Below are positions 16,638 to 25,696 of a DNA stretch of 64,000 bases, one piece after another. Every line of letters starts with the position of its first letter. The stretch's first letter is position 1. The notes beneath the pieces are model-generated. The model worked only from the letters and a program-made list of their open reading frames with translations. It had not been told where the DNA came from and did no database searches. A program made the translations under genes and the position numbers. Origin of the DNA: Haloferax sulfurifontis ATCC BAA-897. Its GTDB lineage: Archaea; Halobacteriota; Halobacteria; Halobacteriales; Haloferacaceae. The stretch spans positions 124,001 through 188,000 of the forward strand of contig NZ_AOLM01000003.1 in the NCBI RefSeq assembly GCF_000337835.1. The letters run 5' to 3'.

Positions 16638-17138
16638 ATGGTATCAGTCGGCGACGCCGCCCCGGACTTCACCGCACCGCTCACCGACATCGACGGCGAC
16701 ATCGAGTCGTTCACGCTCTCGGAGAACCTCGACGACGCGCCGCTCGTCCTCGCGTTCTTCCCCGCGGCCTTCACCGGCACGTGCACCACCGAGATGTGCA
16801 CCTTCCGCGACCAGATGGCCAACTTCGAGGACGTCGGCGCGACGGTGTACGGCATCAGCATCGACACGCCGTTCACGCTGACGGAGTTCGCCGAGCAGAA
16901 CGGCCTCAACTTCGGCCTCATCAGCGACACGAACCGCGAACTCGTCGACGCCTACGACGTGGCGATGGACTTCGCGGAGCTCGGCGTCAACCGCGTGGCG
17001 AAGCGCGCGGTGTTCGTCGTGGACGGCGACGGCGAAGTTACCTACGCGTGGGTCAGCGACGACCCCGGCGTCGAACCCGACTACGAGGCGGTCGAGGCCG
17101 CCGCCGGGAAACTCGAAGAGCCGAGCGAGGCCGCGTAG
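16638..17138 (+). CDS. Peroxiredoxin (AhpC/TSA, Bcp-like)
   Basis: 166 residues. The active-site motif P-x3-T-x2-C is present (PAAFTGTC), giving the peroxidatic Cys near residue 49, and a second Cys five residues later (TTEMC) is the Bcp-type resolving Cys. It reduces hydroperoxides in the cytoplasm using a thioredoxin-like donor. The start at 16638 (MVSVGDAAPDF) matches the family and lies about 28 nt after a TATA-like GAAATAAT. Monocistronic, with flanking genes apparently unrelated. Confidence 0.9.
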   Translation: MVSVGDAAPDFTAPLTDIDGDIESFTLSENLDDAPLVLAFFPAAFTGTCTTEMCTFRDQMANFEDVGATVYGISIDTPFTLTEFAEQNGLNFGLISDTNRELVDAYDVAMDFAELGVNRVAKRAVFVVDGDGEVTYAWVSDDPGVEPDYEAVEAAAGKLEEPSEAA

Positions 17139-17219
17139 AGCCGAGACACCGCGTGACGCGGTAGCGCACCTGATTCGGAGCCCAAGTCCTTTTCTCTCCG
17201 TGCGACTACCTTGCGGGTC

Positions 17220-18032
17220 ATGAGCGATACTGAAGACGCCCTCAACGGCGGCCGCGTCTACGACCCCGAGGCGGACCACGCCTTCCCCGACGAGAAGCTC
17301 AACGAGGTGCTTCCCGCGCTCCTCGACGACGAAGAGGTGACGACGCTCCTCGAAGCGCAGAACGTGAACGCGGTGACGCGCAAGGGCTACAACGACCACG
17401 GCCCGAAGCACATCGAAATCGTCCGCAACCGCGCGCTCCGGCTGTACGACCTGCTCAAGGCCGGCGGCTGTGAGTTCAACGGCGCGGCCGAACAGGGGCT
17501 CGACGAGGCCGACGAGGCGGTCATCGTCGCCCTCGCGGCGCAACTGCACGACATCGGCCACATCGTCCACCGCGACAACCACGCCTACTACTCGATTCCG
17601 CTCGCGTCGGACGTGCTCGACCGCTTCCTCCCCGAGTTCTACGGCGTCGCCGACGCGGTCCGCGTCAAAGCCGAAGTCCTCCACGCCATCCTCTGTCACC
17701 ACCGCGAGGAGGACCCGCTGACGCTCGAAGCCGGCGTCATCCGCGTCGCCGACGCGCTCGACATGGAGCGCGGCCGGTCGCGCATCCCCTACGAGAAGGG
17801 CGGCCGCGGCATCAACACGCTCTCCAGCCGCGCCATCAACAACGTCGTCCTGAAGCCCGGCGAAGAGTCGCCCGTCCTCGTCGAAATCGAGATGGTCAAC
17901 GCCGCCGGCGTCTATCAGGTCGACAACCTCCTGAAGGCGAAACTCGACGGCTCCGGCCTCGAAGACCACGTCCGCATCGTCGCGGTCAACACGAAGTCCG
18001 ACGACAGGCTCGTCGAGCGCATCGAGCTCTAA
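17220..18032 (+). CDS. HD-domain metal-dependent phosphohydrolase
   Basis: 270 residues. HD-superfamily residues are visible in order: His in YNDHGPKHIEIV, the HD doublet in AAQLHDIGHIVH, a further His pair in HAILCHH and the terminal Asp in RVADALDM. This full metal-binding set suggests an active phosphohydrolase, possibly on a nucleotide or cyclic nucleotide, but the substrate cannot be inferred. The C-terminal 70 residues look like a small alpha/beta domain. Start at 17220 (MSDTEDALNGG) fits a leaderless transcript. Confidence 0.8.
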   Translation: MSDTEDALNGGRVYDPEADHAFPDEKLNEVLPALLDDEEVTTLLEAQNVNAVTRKGYNDHGPKHIEIVRNRALRLYDLLKAGGCEFNGAAEQGLDEADEAVIVALAAQLHDIGHIVHRDNHAYYSIPLASDVLDRFLPEFYGVADAVRVKAEVLHAILCHHREEDPLTLEAGVIRVADALDMERGRSRIPYEKGGRGINTLSSRAINNVVLKPGEESPVLVEIEMVNAAGVYQVDNLLKAKLDGSGLEDHVRIVAVNTKSDDRLVERIEL

Positions 18033-18107
18033 GCGGCGCGTCGGGCGTCGAAAAATAGTCGCGGACGACGTCCGCGGGTCGGTCCCGCGGTCGGCGCTGT
18101 GTCTCTC

Positions 18108-19016
18108 TCAGTCGTTGGACTGCGCGAGGCGGTCCATCCCGCCGACCGAGAGCTCGCCGCTGAGGGTGCGGTTCGGGTAGGGGATGTCGATTCCCTCCTC
18201 GTCGAACCGCTGTTTGACGGCGGTGACGTACTCGCCGCGGGTCTTGACGAAGTCGGCGCGGCTGGGCTGGGAAATCCAGATGCGCGACTTGAGCGTGACC
18301 GACGAGTCGCCGAGCTCGGTCAGTCTGACCGACGGTTCGGGCGTCGTCATGATGCCGTCGTGCTTTTCGGCCTCGTCGAGGATGATGTCGGTCGCCTGCT
18401 GGATGTCGTCGTCGTAGCCGATGCCGAACGGCACCTGCAGGCGGAGTTTGTCCTTCGCGACGGGGTTTTTGATGACGCCGTCAGTGAGCTGTGAGTTCGG
18501 CACGGTGAGCAGTTCGTTGTCGAACGTGCGAACCCGCGTCACGCGGAAGGAGATGTCTTCGACGACACCGGAGTTACCGTCCCATTCAATCCAGTCGTTG
18601 ATGCGGAACGGCTTGTCGGTGAAGATGAAGATGCCGGCGACGAAGTTGGCGATGACGTCCTGCATCGCGAAGCCGATTGCGAGCGTCGCGGCCGCGCCGA
18701 TGGTGGCGAGCGACTGCAGGATGTTGCCGAGGCCGGCGAACGCGAACCCCGCGCCGAGCGCGACGAACGCCACGACGAGGGTCGCGATTTTCATCAGGGG
18801 CTTTTTCGCGTGTTCGTCCGCGCCGCGGCGGTCGAGGACGCGGTTGAGCGCGGACGAGACGACGGCCTTGCCGACGACGTAGACGACGGCGAAGCCGAGA
18901 ACGAGGCCCAAGAGCGTCCCGAGCGTCTCGGCGTACGGGACGTTCTGCTGGGTGAGGAGACGGCCGATAGCACCGCCGTCGCCCTGCAGTTGAAGCGGGA
19001 GTGCAAGTGCGTTCAT
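18108..19016 (-). CDS. mscS: Small-conductance mechanosensitive channel MscS
   Basis: 302 residues: about three membrane helices (residues about 30-60, 75-100 and 100-135) with the pore-lining Gly/Ala-rich TM3 (AAATLAIGFAMQDVIANFVAGIFI), then the MscS beta domain (FRINDWIEWDGNSGVVEDISFRVT is its hallmark start) and a C-terminal alpha/beta domain. It releases solutes on hypo-osmotic shock, which matters to a halophile. ATGA overlap couples it to the yhbY gene upstream. Confidence 0.92.
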   Translation of the reverse strand: MNALALPLQLQGDGGAIGRLLTQQNVPYAETLGTLLGLVLGFAVVYVVGKAVVSSALNRVLDRRGADEHAKKPLMKIATLVVAFVALGAGFAFAGLGNILQSLATIGAAATLAIGFAMQDVIANFVAGIFIFTDKPFRINDWIEWDGNSGVVEDISFRVTRVRTFDNELLTVPNSQLTDGVIKNPVAKDKLRLQVPFGIGYDDDIQQATDIILDEAEKHDGIMTTPEPSVRLTELGDSSVTLKSRIWISQPSRADFVKTRGEYVTAVKQRFDEEGIDIPYPNRTLSGELSVGGMDRLAQSND

Positions 19017-19261
19017 CGATGGAAAACCGCTGTCTTCCCCCTCGTCTCTATCAGCTCGGCGTTCACCCGCTCGGCGAGGTCATCGGCCGCCTCGTCGACC
19101 GTCGTCCCCCCGAGCGCCGCTCGGAGGAACTTCGCTTTCACGAGGTTCCGGTCGGCCAGCTGGTCGTTGAGTTCGCCGACCACCGATTCGATTCCGCTCT
19201 TACCTACCCAGACGGTCACGTCGAGGTCGTGGGCCTCCTTTCGAAGCTCCTGCGTGTTCAT
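19013..19261 (-). CDS. YhbY/CRM-domain RNA-binding protein
   Basis: 82 residues forming a single CRM (YhbY) domain: an N-terminal helix, the conserved V-WVGKSGIE loop (GKSG replaces the usual GKNG), and the VKAKFL strand. Family members bind pre-ribosomal or other structured RNA. It precedes mscS with an ATGA overlap and follows the RNase P subunit gene on the same strand, so the three probably form one operon with an RNA theme. Confidence 0.85.
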   Translation of the reverse strand: MNTQELRKEAHDLDVTVWVGKSGIESVVGELNDQLADRNLVKAKFLRAALGGTTVDEAADDLAERVNAELIETRGKTAVFHR

Positions 19262-19372
19262 GCGTGGCCTCCACTATGTGCCGGAGGGCTTCAATAGTAA
19301 GGCTTTGACGGCCGTTTGGTTGTCGTGCACACGCGAGAACGAGCCGGTTCTGCCGGAATCGCCGCAGGGCGG

Positions 19373-19648
19373 TCAGTACGGGTAGCGTTTCGTCGCCCCG
19401 CAGTCGCATCTGACGACGACGTGACCGCCGGCGCGGGTCCGGACGCGGGCGTTGACGCCCGGGCGGAGGTAGGCGTCGCAGTCGTCGCAGGTGAACCGGC
19501 GGAACGCCTTCGGGAGGCCACAGCGGTTCCGCTCCGCGACGCGACGGGCGAGGCGGACGTACTCGCGGGCGCGCTCGTGGTCGCGGTCGCTCGCCGCCTC
19601 GCGGGCGAGGGCGTGGAGTCGGTCGATGCGCTCCTCCGCGATGTTCAT
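19373..19648 (-). CDS. rnp4: Ribonuclease P protein component 4 (Rpp21 family)
   Basis: 91 residues. The N-terminal helices (MNIAEERIDRLHALAREAASDRDHERAREYV) and the zinc-binding C-terminus with C-x2-C (FTCDDC) and C-x-C (VRCDCG) match the archaeal Rpp21/Rnp4 subunit, which binds Rpp29 and the RNase P RNA to process tRNA 5' ends. Start at 19648 is chosen because the family begins with this helix. yhbY follows 111 nt downstream. Confidence 0.9.
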   Translation of the reverse strand: MNIAEERIDRLHALAREAASDRDHERAREYVRLARRVAERNRCGLPKAFRRFTCDDCDAYLRPGVNARVRTRAGGHVVVRCDCGATKRYPY

Positions 19649-19757
19649 ACACGTTCGGGCGAGCGGCCCGGACAAAGACGTTCCGAACCGCGACGCGGGA
19701 CCGACACCGGAGGACCGAAGCCGGTACTGTGATACCCCGGCCCGAAAAACGACGACC

Positions 19758-20819
19758 GTGCGCGTCCTGAACTACCTCGAGTTCGCCTCGCAACTCGACC
19801 GTAGCGGCATCGGCACCGCCACCGACCAACAGCGGGCGGCGCTCGCCACGACCGACGTGGAGGTCGTCACCTCCCCGTGGCCCGAGTCGGTCGCCGCGGG
19901 TGCCGCGGGCCTCCTGCGGGGCGACGGGGTCGTCCGCGACTACGACGTGGCCCACTGCAACCTCATCGGCCCCGGCTCGCTCGCCGTGGCCAGACACGCC
20001 AAGCGGAACGACATCCCGCTCGTCCTCCACTCGCACGTCACCCGCGAGGACTTCGCCGAGAGCTTCCGCGGGTCGACCGCGGTCGCCCCCGCCCTCGGGA
20101 AGTACCTCAAGTGGTTCTACTCGCAGGCCGACGTGGTGCTCTGTCCGTCCGAGTACACGAAGCGAACCCTCGAATCCTACCCGGTCGACGCGCCGATTCG
20201 CGCCGTCTCCAACGGCGTCGACACCGAGGCGCTGGCGGGGTTCGAGGACCTCCGCGACGAGTACCGAGCCGAGTACGACCTCGACGGGATGACCGTCTTC
20301 ACCGTCGGCAACGTCTTCGAGCGCAAGGGCCTGACGACGTTCTGCACGCTGGCGCAGGAGACCGACTACGACTTCGCGTGGTTCGGCCCCTACGACACCG
20401 GCCCGCACGCCTCGAAGAAGGTGCGGTACTGGGTCGAACACGCCCCGGAGAACGTCACGTTCTCCGGCTGGATAGACGACATCCGCGGCGCGTTCGGCGC
20501 GGGCGACGTCTACCTCTTTGCGACGAAAAACGAGAATCAGGGCATCGCGGTCCTCGAAGCGATGGCCTGCGGGAAGGCGGTCGTCCTCCGCGACATCCCG
20601 GTGTTCGAGGAGTTCTACACCCACGGCCACGACTGCCTGAAGTGCTCGACCGACGCGGAGTTCCGCCGGGCGCTCGACCTGCTGGCCCGCGACCCCGACC
20701 TCCGGCGGCGACTCGGCGAGAACGCCCGCGAGACGGCGGCCGAACACAGCCTCGACCGCGTCGGCGACAGGCTCGTCGAGACGTACGAGGACGCGCTGTC
20801 CGGGCGACTCGAAGGCTGA
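19758..20819 (+). CDS. GT4-family glycosyltransferase
   Basis: 353 residues, GT-B fold. The N-domain begins VRVLNYLEFASQLDRSGIGTATDQQ; the C-domain has the nucleotide-sugar region EGTxx-type segment replaced by NQGIAVLEAMACGKAVVLRD, with the conserved Glu of the E-x7-E motif visible. The start is inferred as GTG at 19758 because homologous frames begin right at this strand and a promoter-like GTGATACC lies about 25 nt upstream. Together with the GT gene at 20954 it may glycosylate lipids or surface polymers. The acceptor cannot be inferred. Confidence 0.75.
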   Translation: MRVLNYLEFASQLDRSGIGTATDQQRAALATTDVEVVTSPWPESVAAGAAGLLRGDGVVRDYDVAHCNLIGPGSLAVARHAKRNDIPLVLHSHVTREDFAESFRGSTAVAPALGKYLKWFYSQADVVLCPSEYTKRTLESYPVDAPIRAVSNGVDTEALAGFEDLRDEYRAEYDLDGMTVFTVGNVFERKGLTTFCTLAQETDYDFAWFGPYDTGPHASKKVRYWVEHAPENVTFSGWIDDIRGAFGAGDVYLFATKNENQGIAVLEAMACGKAVVLRDIPVFEEFYTHGHDCLKCSTDAEFRRALDLLARDPDLRRRLGENARETAAEHSLDRVGDRLVETYEDALSGRLEG

Positions 20820-20953
20820 GCGACCGGGCCGACGCGGGCGACCCCCGCTCCATATCCGACGTTGCCGACGCCGGCGACCGACAGGTTCGGTAACACACGA
20901 CAGTCCAGCGAGAAGTCACAACGGTTTATCCCGTCGGGGTCACAGGAACGGCC

Positions 20954-22069
20954 ATGCAGTCGGTCGCCGCGTTCACCGACACGTACTTGCCGACCGTCAA
21001 CGGCGTCACCTACACGATTCAGACGTGGCGCGAGCGGTGGCACCGCCGCGGCGGCCGCATGGACGTGGTGTTCCCGGCGGACGACGACTACGACCCCGAA
21101 CCGGGTGAGTACGGCGTTCGAAGCCTTCCCTTCCCGTTCTACGAGGGGATTCGAATCGGCGCGCCGCGGATTCCGGGGGCCGTCGACGACGTCGACGTCG
21201 TCCACGCCCACACCCCGTTCGGCCTCGGGCTGGCCGGGCTCCGACTCGCCCGCCGGCGCGACCTCCCGCTCGTGGCGACCTACCACACCCCGACCGGCGA
21301 GTACGCCGAGTACCTCAGCTCCGTCGGCGCTATCGAGCGCGGCGTCGAGCGCACCGCCGAGCGCTACGAGCGGTGGTTCTTCGACCGCGCCGACGCGGTC
21401 ATCGTCCCGAGCGAGGACGCCGAGCGCCGCCTCGTCGACGAGGTCGGCGTCGAGGCCGAAATCGTCGTCCTCTCGAACGGCATCGACGTCGAGCGGTTCG
21501 AACCGGTCGCGGGCGACGACTTCCGCCGCCGGTACGACCTCGGCGACGGGACGCTCATCGGCTACACGGGCCGACACGGCTACGAGAAGCGGCTCGGCGA
21601 ACTCGTCCGCGCCGCGGCCGACCTCGACGACCTCGACGCGACGCTCGTCTTCGGCGGCGACGGCCCCGCCCGCGACGAGCTGACCGCCCTCGCCGACGAC
21701 CTCGGCGTGGACGCTCGCTTCCTCGGCTTCCTCGACCGCGAGGAACTGCCGGCGTTTTACTCCGCGCTCGACGTGTTCTGTTTCCCGAGCCCCGTCGAGA
21801 CTCAGGGGCTCGTCGCGCTGGAGGCCAACGCCTGCGGGACGCCCGTCGTCGGCGTCAACGAGGGCGCGCTGGAAGACACAGTCCTCGACGGCGTGACCGG
21901 CTACCACTACGAGTCCGGCGACTTAGACGGCTTCCGCCGCGGGATTCGGCGGGCGCTGGCCGAGCGCGAGGGGCTCAGCGCGCGGTGTCTCGACCGCCGC
22001 GACGAGGTGAGCGTCGACCGCTCTGTCGACCGGCTCGCGGCGCTCTACGAGCGAGTGGCGTCGAAATAA
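20954..22069 (+). CDS. GT4-family glycosyltransferase
   Basis: 371 residues, GT-B fold. The N-terminus FTDTYLPTVNGVTYTIQTW is the characteristic start of the lipid-linked and alpha-mannosyl/glucosyl GT4 subfamily; HAHTPFGL follows, and the C-domain carries GGDGPARDELTAL and the E-x7-E region SPVETQGLVALEANACGTPVV. A GGTTTATCC box about 28 nt upstream supports a leaderless ATG at 20954. Candidate products include glycolipids, but this is inference. It follows the GT gene at 19758 in the same direction, with its own promoter. Confidence 0.8.
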   Translation: MQSVAAFTDTYLPTVNGVTYTIQTWRERWHRRGGRMDVVFPADDDYDPEPGEYGVRSLPFPFYEGIRIGAPRIPGAVDDVDVVHAHTPFGLGLAGLRLARRRDLPLVATYHTPTGEYAEYLSSVGAIERGVERTAERYERWFFDRADAVIVPSEDAERRLVDEVGVEAEIVVLSNGIDVERFEPVAGDDFRRRYDLGDGTLIGYTGRHGYEKRLGELVRAAADLDDLDATLVFGGDGPARDELTALADDLGVDARFLGFLDREELPAFYSALDVFCFPSPVETQGLVALEANACGTPVVGVNEGALEDTVLDGVTGYHYESGDLDGFRRGIRRALAEREGLSARCLDRRDEVSVDRSVDRLAALYERVASK

Positions 22070-22095
22070 AAAGCGAGACCGACTGCGAAACCGCG

Positions 22096-22533
22096 TTAGT
22101 CGCGGCCTTCGAGCGCGTCGGCGATGCGGCGCAGTTCGCGATTCACGTCGCGGACCTCGTCGCGGAGCTGTCGGACCTCGCGGACGAGCTGTTCGTCGCT
22201 GCCGCTTCCCTGCTCGGGGTCGCGCGGGCCGCCGCCCATACTTCCGGGGCCGCCACCCATGCCGCCGGGACCGCCGCCGCCGCCCATACCGCCGGGGCCG
22301 CCGCCGCCCATCATGCCGCTCATCATCTGCGCGAAGGGGTTGCCGCCGCCGCCCATGCCGCCGGGGCCGCCGCCGCCCATCATCTCCTCGGGCTCGGGGC
22401 GTTCGCCTTCCTCGCGCTCTTTCTCGCGGCGCTGTCGAATCTCTTCGACCCGCTCGCGGAACGACTTCTCCTCTTCGCCGTCGTCGCCCTCGTCGGGCGT
22501 CTGCGTCTCGTCTGCGGGTTCGTCGTCAGCCAT
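22096..22533 (-). CDS. Acidic coiled-coil protein with Gly-Met repeat region
   Basis: 145 residues in three parts. Residues 1-48 are highly charged (FRERVEEIRQRREKEREEGE, a likely helix). Residues about 50-103 are almost only Gly, Met and Pro (repeats of MGGGGPGG and GMGGG). The C-terminal 40 residues form a heptad-like helix (VREVRQLRDEVRDVNRELRRIADAL) that should oligomerise. No signal peptide or membrane segment. I do not recognise a function; such low-complexity tracts suggest a scaffold or condensate-type protein. Converges with the glycosyltransferase gene. Confidence 0.6.
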   Translation of the reverse strand: MADDEPADETQTPDEGDDGEEEKSFRERVEEIRQRREKEREEGERPEPEEMMGGGGPGGMGGGGNPFAQMMSGMMGGGGPGGMGGGGGPGGMGGGPGSMGGGPRDPEQGSGSDEQLVREVRQLRDEVRDVNRELRRIADALEGRD

Positions 22534-22591
22534 GAGAGCGAATTGGCCGTCCTCCCGGAAAGTGCTGACGGTCTCTGAAATTCGTGACCGC

Positions 22592-23413
22592 TCACCCGAA
22601 CGTGCCGAGGCTCGACTGGAGGTCGCGGTCGGTCCCGCCGTCTCCGAGTTCGTGGCCGACGAGGTCGCGCAGGTCCACCGCGTAGGTCGTCCCGCGGTGG
22701 TCGAGGACGAGCACGCGCCCCTTCACGCCGCGGACGGTCCCCGTGGCGACGGTTTCTGCGACCGGCGAGCCGTCGAGGTCGAGGCCGTAGTCGAACGCGA
22801 ACGTCTCGATGGGGTCGAACTGGGCGAGGAGGTCGTCCCACGCCGCGGCGTCGACCGACCGGCCGAACCCTTCGATTTTGGTCGGGACGCGGATGCGGTC
22901 GGGAATCTCGGTCGCCAGTTCGGCCTCGTACTCGCGGGCGACGCGGCCGTCCGAGAACGTCCGGACGTGGGCCGCGCGGTCCGCGCCCTGCTCGCGCAGG
23001 CGGGTGTCGAGCCGCCACTCGCGGGTGACGCCGACCTTGAACGTGTCGGGGGCGAACGCCGCGAGGTAGACCGCGTGGTCCTCGTAGCAGTCCATCTCGT
23101 CTTTCAGGCACGTCCCGGTGCACTTCGCGCAGACCCACGTGTGGCGGTGGTCCGAACAGTACGGCGCGCGGTCGTTGTCGCAGGCGACGTGGCGGTCGTC
23201 GTGGATTGTGCCCGCGCAGTGGCGGTCGCCGAGGCGGTAGTCGAGTTCGGTGCCGGGGGCGAGCGCGACCGAGTCGACGCCGCCGCTCGCGCTCACGAAC
23301 AGCGCGGGGGTTCCGGTATCGTAGCCGACGACCTGCACGCTCCGGGGTAGGGAGTCGCGGTAGAAAGGTGGCTCGCTCCGGGGGCGGGCTGTCGGGCGTC
23401 GGCCGCGGGTCAC
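22592..23413 (-). CDS. DUF2797 family protein with Cys-rich centre
   Basis: 273 residues. A Cys/His-rich block at residues about 65-110 (HCAGTIHDDRHVAC, CSDHRHTWVCAKCTGTC) looks like a zinc-binding region. It is followed by YLAAFAPDTFKVGVTREWRLDTRLREQGA, which resembles a GIY-YIG-like fold and is the hallmark of the DUF2797 family as I remember it. Function unknown; a nucleic-acid role is plausible from the zinc cluster and GIY-YIG-like segment. Transcribed leftward, away from the epimerase gene. Confidence 0.7.
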   Translation of the reverse strand: MTRGRRPTARPRSEPPFYRDSLPRSVQVVGYDTGTPALFVSASGGVDSVALAPGTELDYRLGDRHCAGTIHDDRHVACDNDRAPYCSDHRHTWVCAKCTGTCLKDEMDCYEDHAVYLAAFAPDTFKVGVTREWRLDTRLREQGADRAAHVRTFSDGRVAREYEAELATEIPDRIRVPTKIEGFGRSVDAAAWDDLLAQFDPIETFAFDYGLDLDGSPVAETVATGTVRGVKGRVLVLDHRGTTYAVDLRDLVGHELGDGGTDRDLQSSLGTFG

Positions 23414-23453
23414 GGCCGTGGTCGTGGGGTTCGGCCGCGGCTATCGGCCGCCG

Positions 23454-24401
23454 TTATTCGTACTCGGCGCGAAGCTCCTCGGCGAGCTCCTCGGCGGCGC
23501 GGCGGACGGCCTCGTCGCTCGACCCGTCTGGCTCCCAGCCGAGCGCCGAGAGCTTCTCGATGGACAGCCGCATCTTCGGCACGTCGCCGGTCCAGCCGCG
23601 GTCGCCGCCGGTGTACTCGAACTCGGGGTCGAGGTCGAGCACGTCGGCGACGATGTCGGCGATGGTCGTCACCGAGGTGGTCGTCCGCGTGCCGAGGTTG
23701 TAGACGTTGTAGTCGCGCTCGGCGTGTTCGACGACGTGGCACATCGCGTCGATGCAGTCCTCGACGTGGAGGTAGGACTTCTCCTGGCGGCCGTCGCCGA
23801 GGATTTCGAGCGTCTCGGGGTCTTCGAGGAGCTTCTCGATGAAGTCCGGGATGACGTTGCCGCGCTGGTTCGGGCCGACGATGTTGGCGAAGCGGTACAT
23901 GTAGACGGTGAAGTCGTAGGAGTGGGCGAACGTCGAAAGCAGGCCCTCGTCGGCGAGCTTGGAGGAGCCGTAGATGCTGATGGGTTCGAGGGGGGCGTAG
24001 TCCTCGGGGGTCGGCCGCGGGGCCTCGCCGTAGATGGTCGACGAGGAGGTGAAGGCGACGTTCGACACGCCGACCTCCTGCATCCGTTCGAGGACGTTGT
24101 AGGTCATCTCGGTGTTCTCCTCGAACAGCTGACGGGGGTTGCCGTAGTTCGTGTCGGTGTAGGCCGCGAAGTGGAAGACGATGTCGAGGTCCTCGGTGAC
24201 GGCCTCGGCGACGTCGTCGGCGTCGGTCATGTCGGCCTGTACGAACTCGACGCCGTCGGGGACCTGCTCGCGGACGCCCTTCGAGAGATCGTCGGCGACG
24301 ACGACGTGGTTGTCCTCGGAGAGGCGCGCGGCGAGGTGAGACCCGACGAGACCTGCGCCCCCGGTCACGAGGACGCGCTTGTCGGAGAGTTCCAGCGACA
24401 T
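23454..24401 (-). CDS. NAD-dependent sugar-nucleotide epimerase/dehydratase (SDR)
   Basis: 315 residues, extended short-chain dehydrogenase. The NAD site is TGGAGLVGSHLA at the N-terminus, the catalytic Ser/Thr region is FTSSSTIYGEAP, and the Y-x3-K pair is YGSSK near residue 148. This is the UDP-glucose 4-epimerase-like group, which interconverts or dehydrates nucleotide sugars for glycan synthesis; the exact substrate is not evident. Glycosyltransferase genes lie about 3 kb away, so a shared glycosylation pathway is possible. Confidence 0.8.
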   Translation of the reverse strand: MSLELSDKRVLVTGGAGLVGSHLAARLSEDNHVVVADDLSKGVREQVPDGVEFVQADMTDADDVAEAVTEDLDIVFHFAAYTDTNYGNPRQLFEENTEMTYNVLERMQEVGVSNVAFTSSSTIYGEAPRPTPEDYAPLEPISIYGSSKLADEGLLSTFAHSYDFTVYMYRFANIVGPNQRGNVIPDFIEKLLEDPETLEILGDGRQEKSYLHVEDCIDAMCHVVEHAERDYNVYNLGTRTTTSVTTIADIVADVLDLDPEFEYTGGDRGWTGDVPKMRLSIEKLSALGWEPDGSSDEAVRRAAEELAEELRAEYE

Positions 24402-24538
24402 GGCACAGATGATTCGGCCGAGTGATAAGTTCGTTTCCCTCCGGGCCGCCGACAGGTGGCGGTGGCGACCGCCGACGCGACCCGCGCCGCCGCCCGCGTT
24501 CCGAAAGCACCACTTTCCCCCGCCGTCTTCGGAGAGAC

Positions 24539-25081
24539 ATGCACAACGAACCCGAGGTCTGTGTCCTCCGGTACGGACACCGACCGGGGCGCGACGACCG
24601 GATGACGACGCACGTCGGCCTGACGGCCCGCGCGCTCGGCGCGGACCGGGTCATCCTCCCGGACAACGCCGGCCACTCGATGGAGACCGTCGAGGACATC
24701 ACGGGTCGGTTCGGCGGCCCCTTCGAGGTCGAACTCACCGAGGCGCTCAACGGCGTCATCCGCAACTGGGAGGGCAAGGTCGTCCACCTCACGATGTACG
24801 GCGAGCGCGTTCAGGACGTGGAAGCCGACATCCGCGAGGCGCACGCCGGGGAACCGCTTCTCGTCGTCGTCGGCGGGGAGAAGGTCCCCTTCGAGGTGTA
24901 CGAGGGGGCCGACTGGAACGTCGGCGTCACGAACCAGCCGCACTCGGAGGTCGCCGGCCTCGCGGTGTTCCTCGACCGCCTGTTCGACGGGCGCGAACTC
25001 GACCGCGAGTGGGAGGACGCCGAAAATCGGGTGGTTCCGATGGCGACGGGCAAGAAAGTCGTGCCGGCCGACGAGGAGTAA
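24539..25081 (+). CDS. trm56: tRNA (cytidine(56)-2'-O)-methyltransferase
   Basis: 180 residues, SPOUT-class knot methyltransferase specific to archaea. The family signature LRYGHRPGRDDRMTTHVGL follows the first strand, and the knot region is VVHLTMYGERVQD with VVVGGEKVPFEVYEGADWNVGV. It methylates the ribose of C56 in the tRNA T-loop using S-adenosylmethionine. The ATG at 24539 is set by the MHNEPEVCVLRYG start; upstream codons belong to intergenic DNA. Confidence 0.93.
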   Translation: MHNEPEVCVLRYGHRPGRDDRMTTHVGLTARALGADRVILPDNAGHSMETVEDITGRFGGPFEVELTEALNGVIRNWEGKVVHLTMYGERVQDVEADIREAHAGEPLLVVVGGEKVPFEVYEGADWNVGVTNQPHSEVAGLAVFLDRLFDGRELDREWEDAENRVVPMATGKKVVPADEE

Positions 25082-25165
25082 TCGGCGCGTCGGCGCGCCC
25101 GCTGGCGGTTCTCCACTGTCCGGGAGTAATAAGACTTAATGGCGTTCCTGACGCCATTTCGCACA

Positions 25166-25696
25166 ATGGCTTTTGAGGAGTTACTGAACGACCCTGTTAT
25201 CCAGAAGTACCTCCACGAGTTGGTCGGGCCAACCGGGATGCCGGTCGCGGCGGCACCCCCGGACGGCGAGGTCACCGACGAGGAACTCGCCGAGGAACTG
25301 CGGCTCGAACTCAACGACGTGCGCCGCGCGCTGTTTATCCTCTACGAGAACGACCTCGCGTCGTATCGTCGCGTCCGCGACGAGGACTCCGGCTGGCTCA
25401 CCTACCTCTGGACCTTCCACTACGAGAACATCCCCGAGAACCTCGAAGAGGAGATGTACCGCCTCCTCGACGCGCTCGAAGAGCGTCTCGACTACGAGCG
25501 AAACCACGAGTTCTACCTCTCGGAGCCCGCCGGCATCCGCTTCGAGTTCTCCGAGGCGATGGAACACGGCTTCCAGTGCCCCGAGACGGGCGCGCAACTC
25601 GAACCGATGGACAACGACGACCTCGTCGACGCGATGGAACGACGCATCGAAGAGCTTCGCGACGAGCTCAACGTCGAAGTGACGGGGACGAACTGA
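25166..25696 (+). CDS. tfe: Transcription initiation factor TFE (TFIIE-alpha)
   Basis: 176 residues. The N-terminal winged helix (residues about 1-90, FEELLNDPVIQKYLHELVG...) is followed by a helix and the region that in other archaea is a zinc ribbon. Here only one of the four expected Cys remains (FQCPETGAQ; the first pair reads SEPA), so the ribbon probably lacks zinc. TFE helps open promoter DNA with TBP and TFB. A TATA-like ACTTAAT about 28 nt upstream supports start 25166 rather than the upstream in-frame ATG. Followed with no gap by a DUF2110 gene. Confidence 0.93.
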   Translation: MAFEELLNDPVIQKYLHELVGPTGMPVAAAPPDGEVTDEELAEELRLELNDVRRALFILYENDLASYRRVRDEDSGWLTYLWTFHYENIPENLEEEMYRLLDALEERLDYERNHEFYLSEPAGIRFEFSEAMEHGFQCPETGAQLEPMDNDDLVDAMERRIEELRDELNVEVTGTN

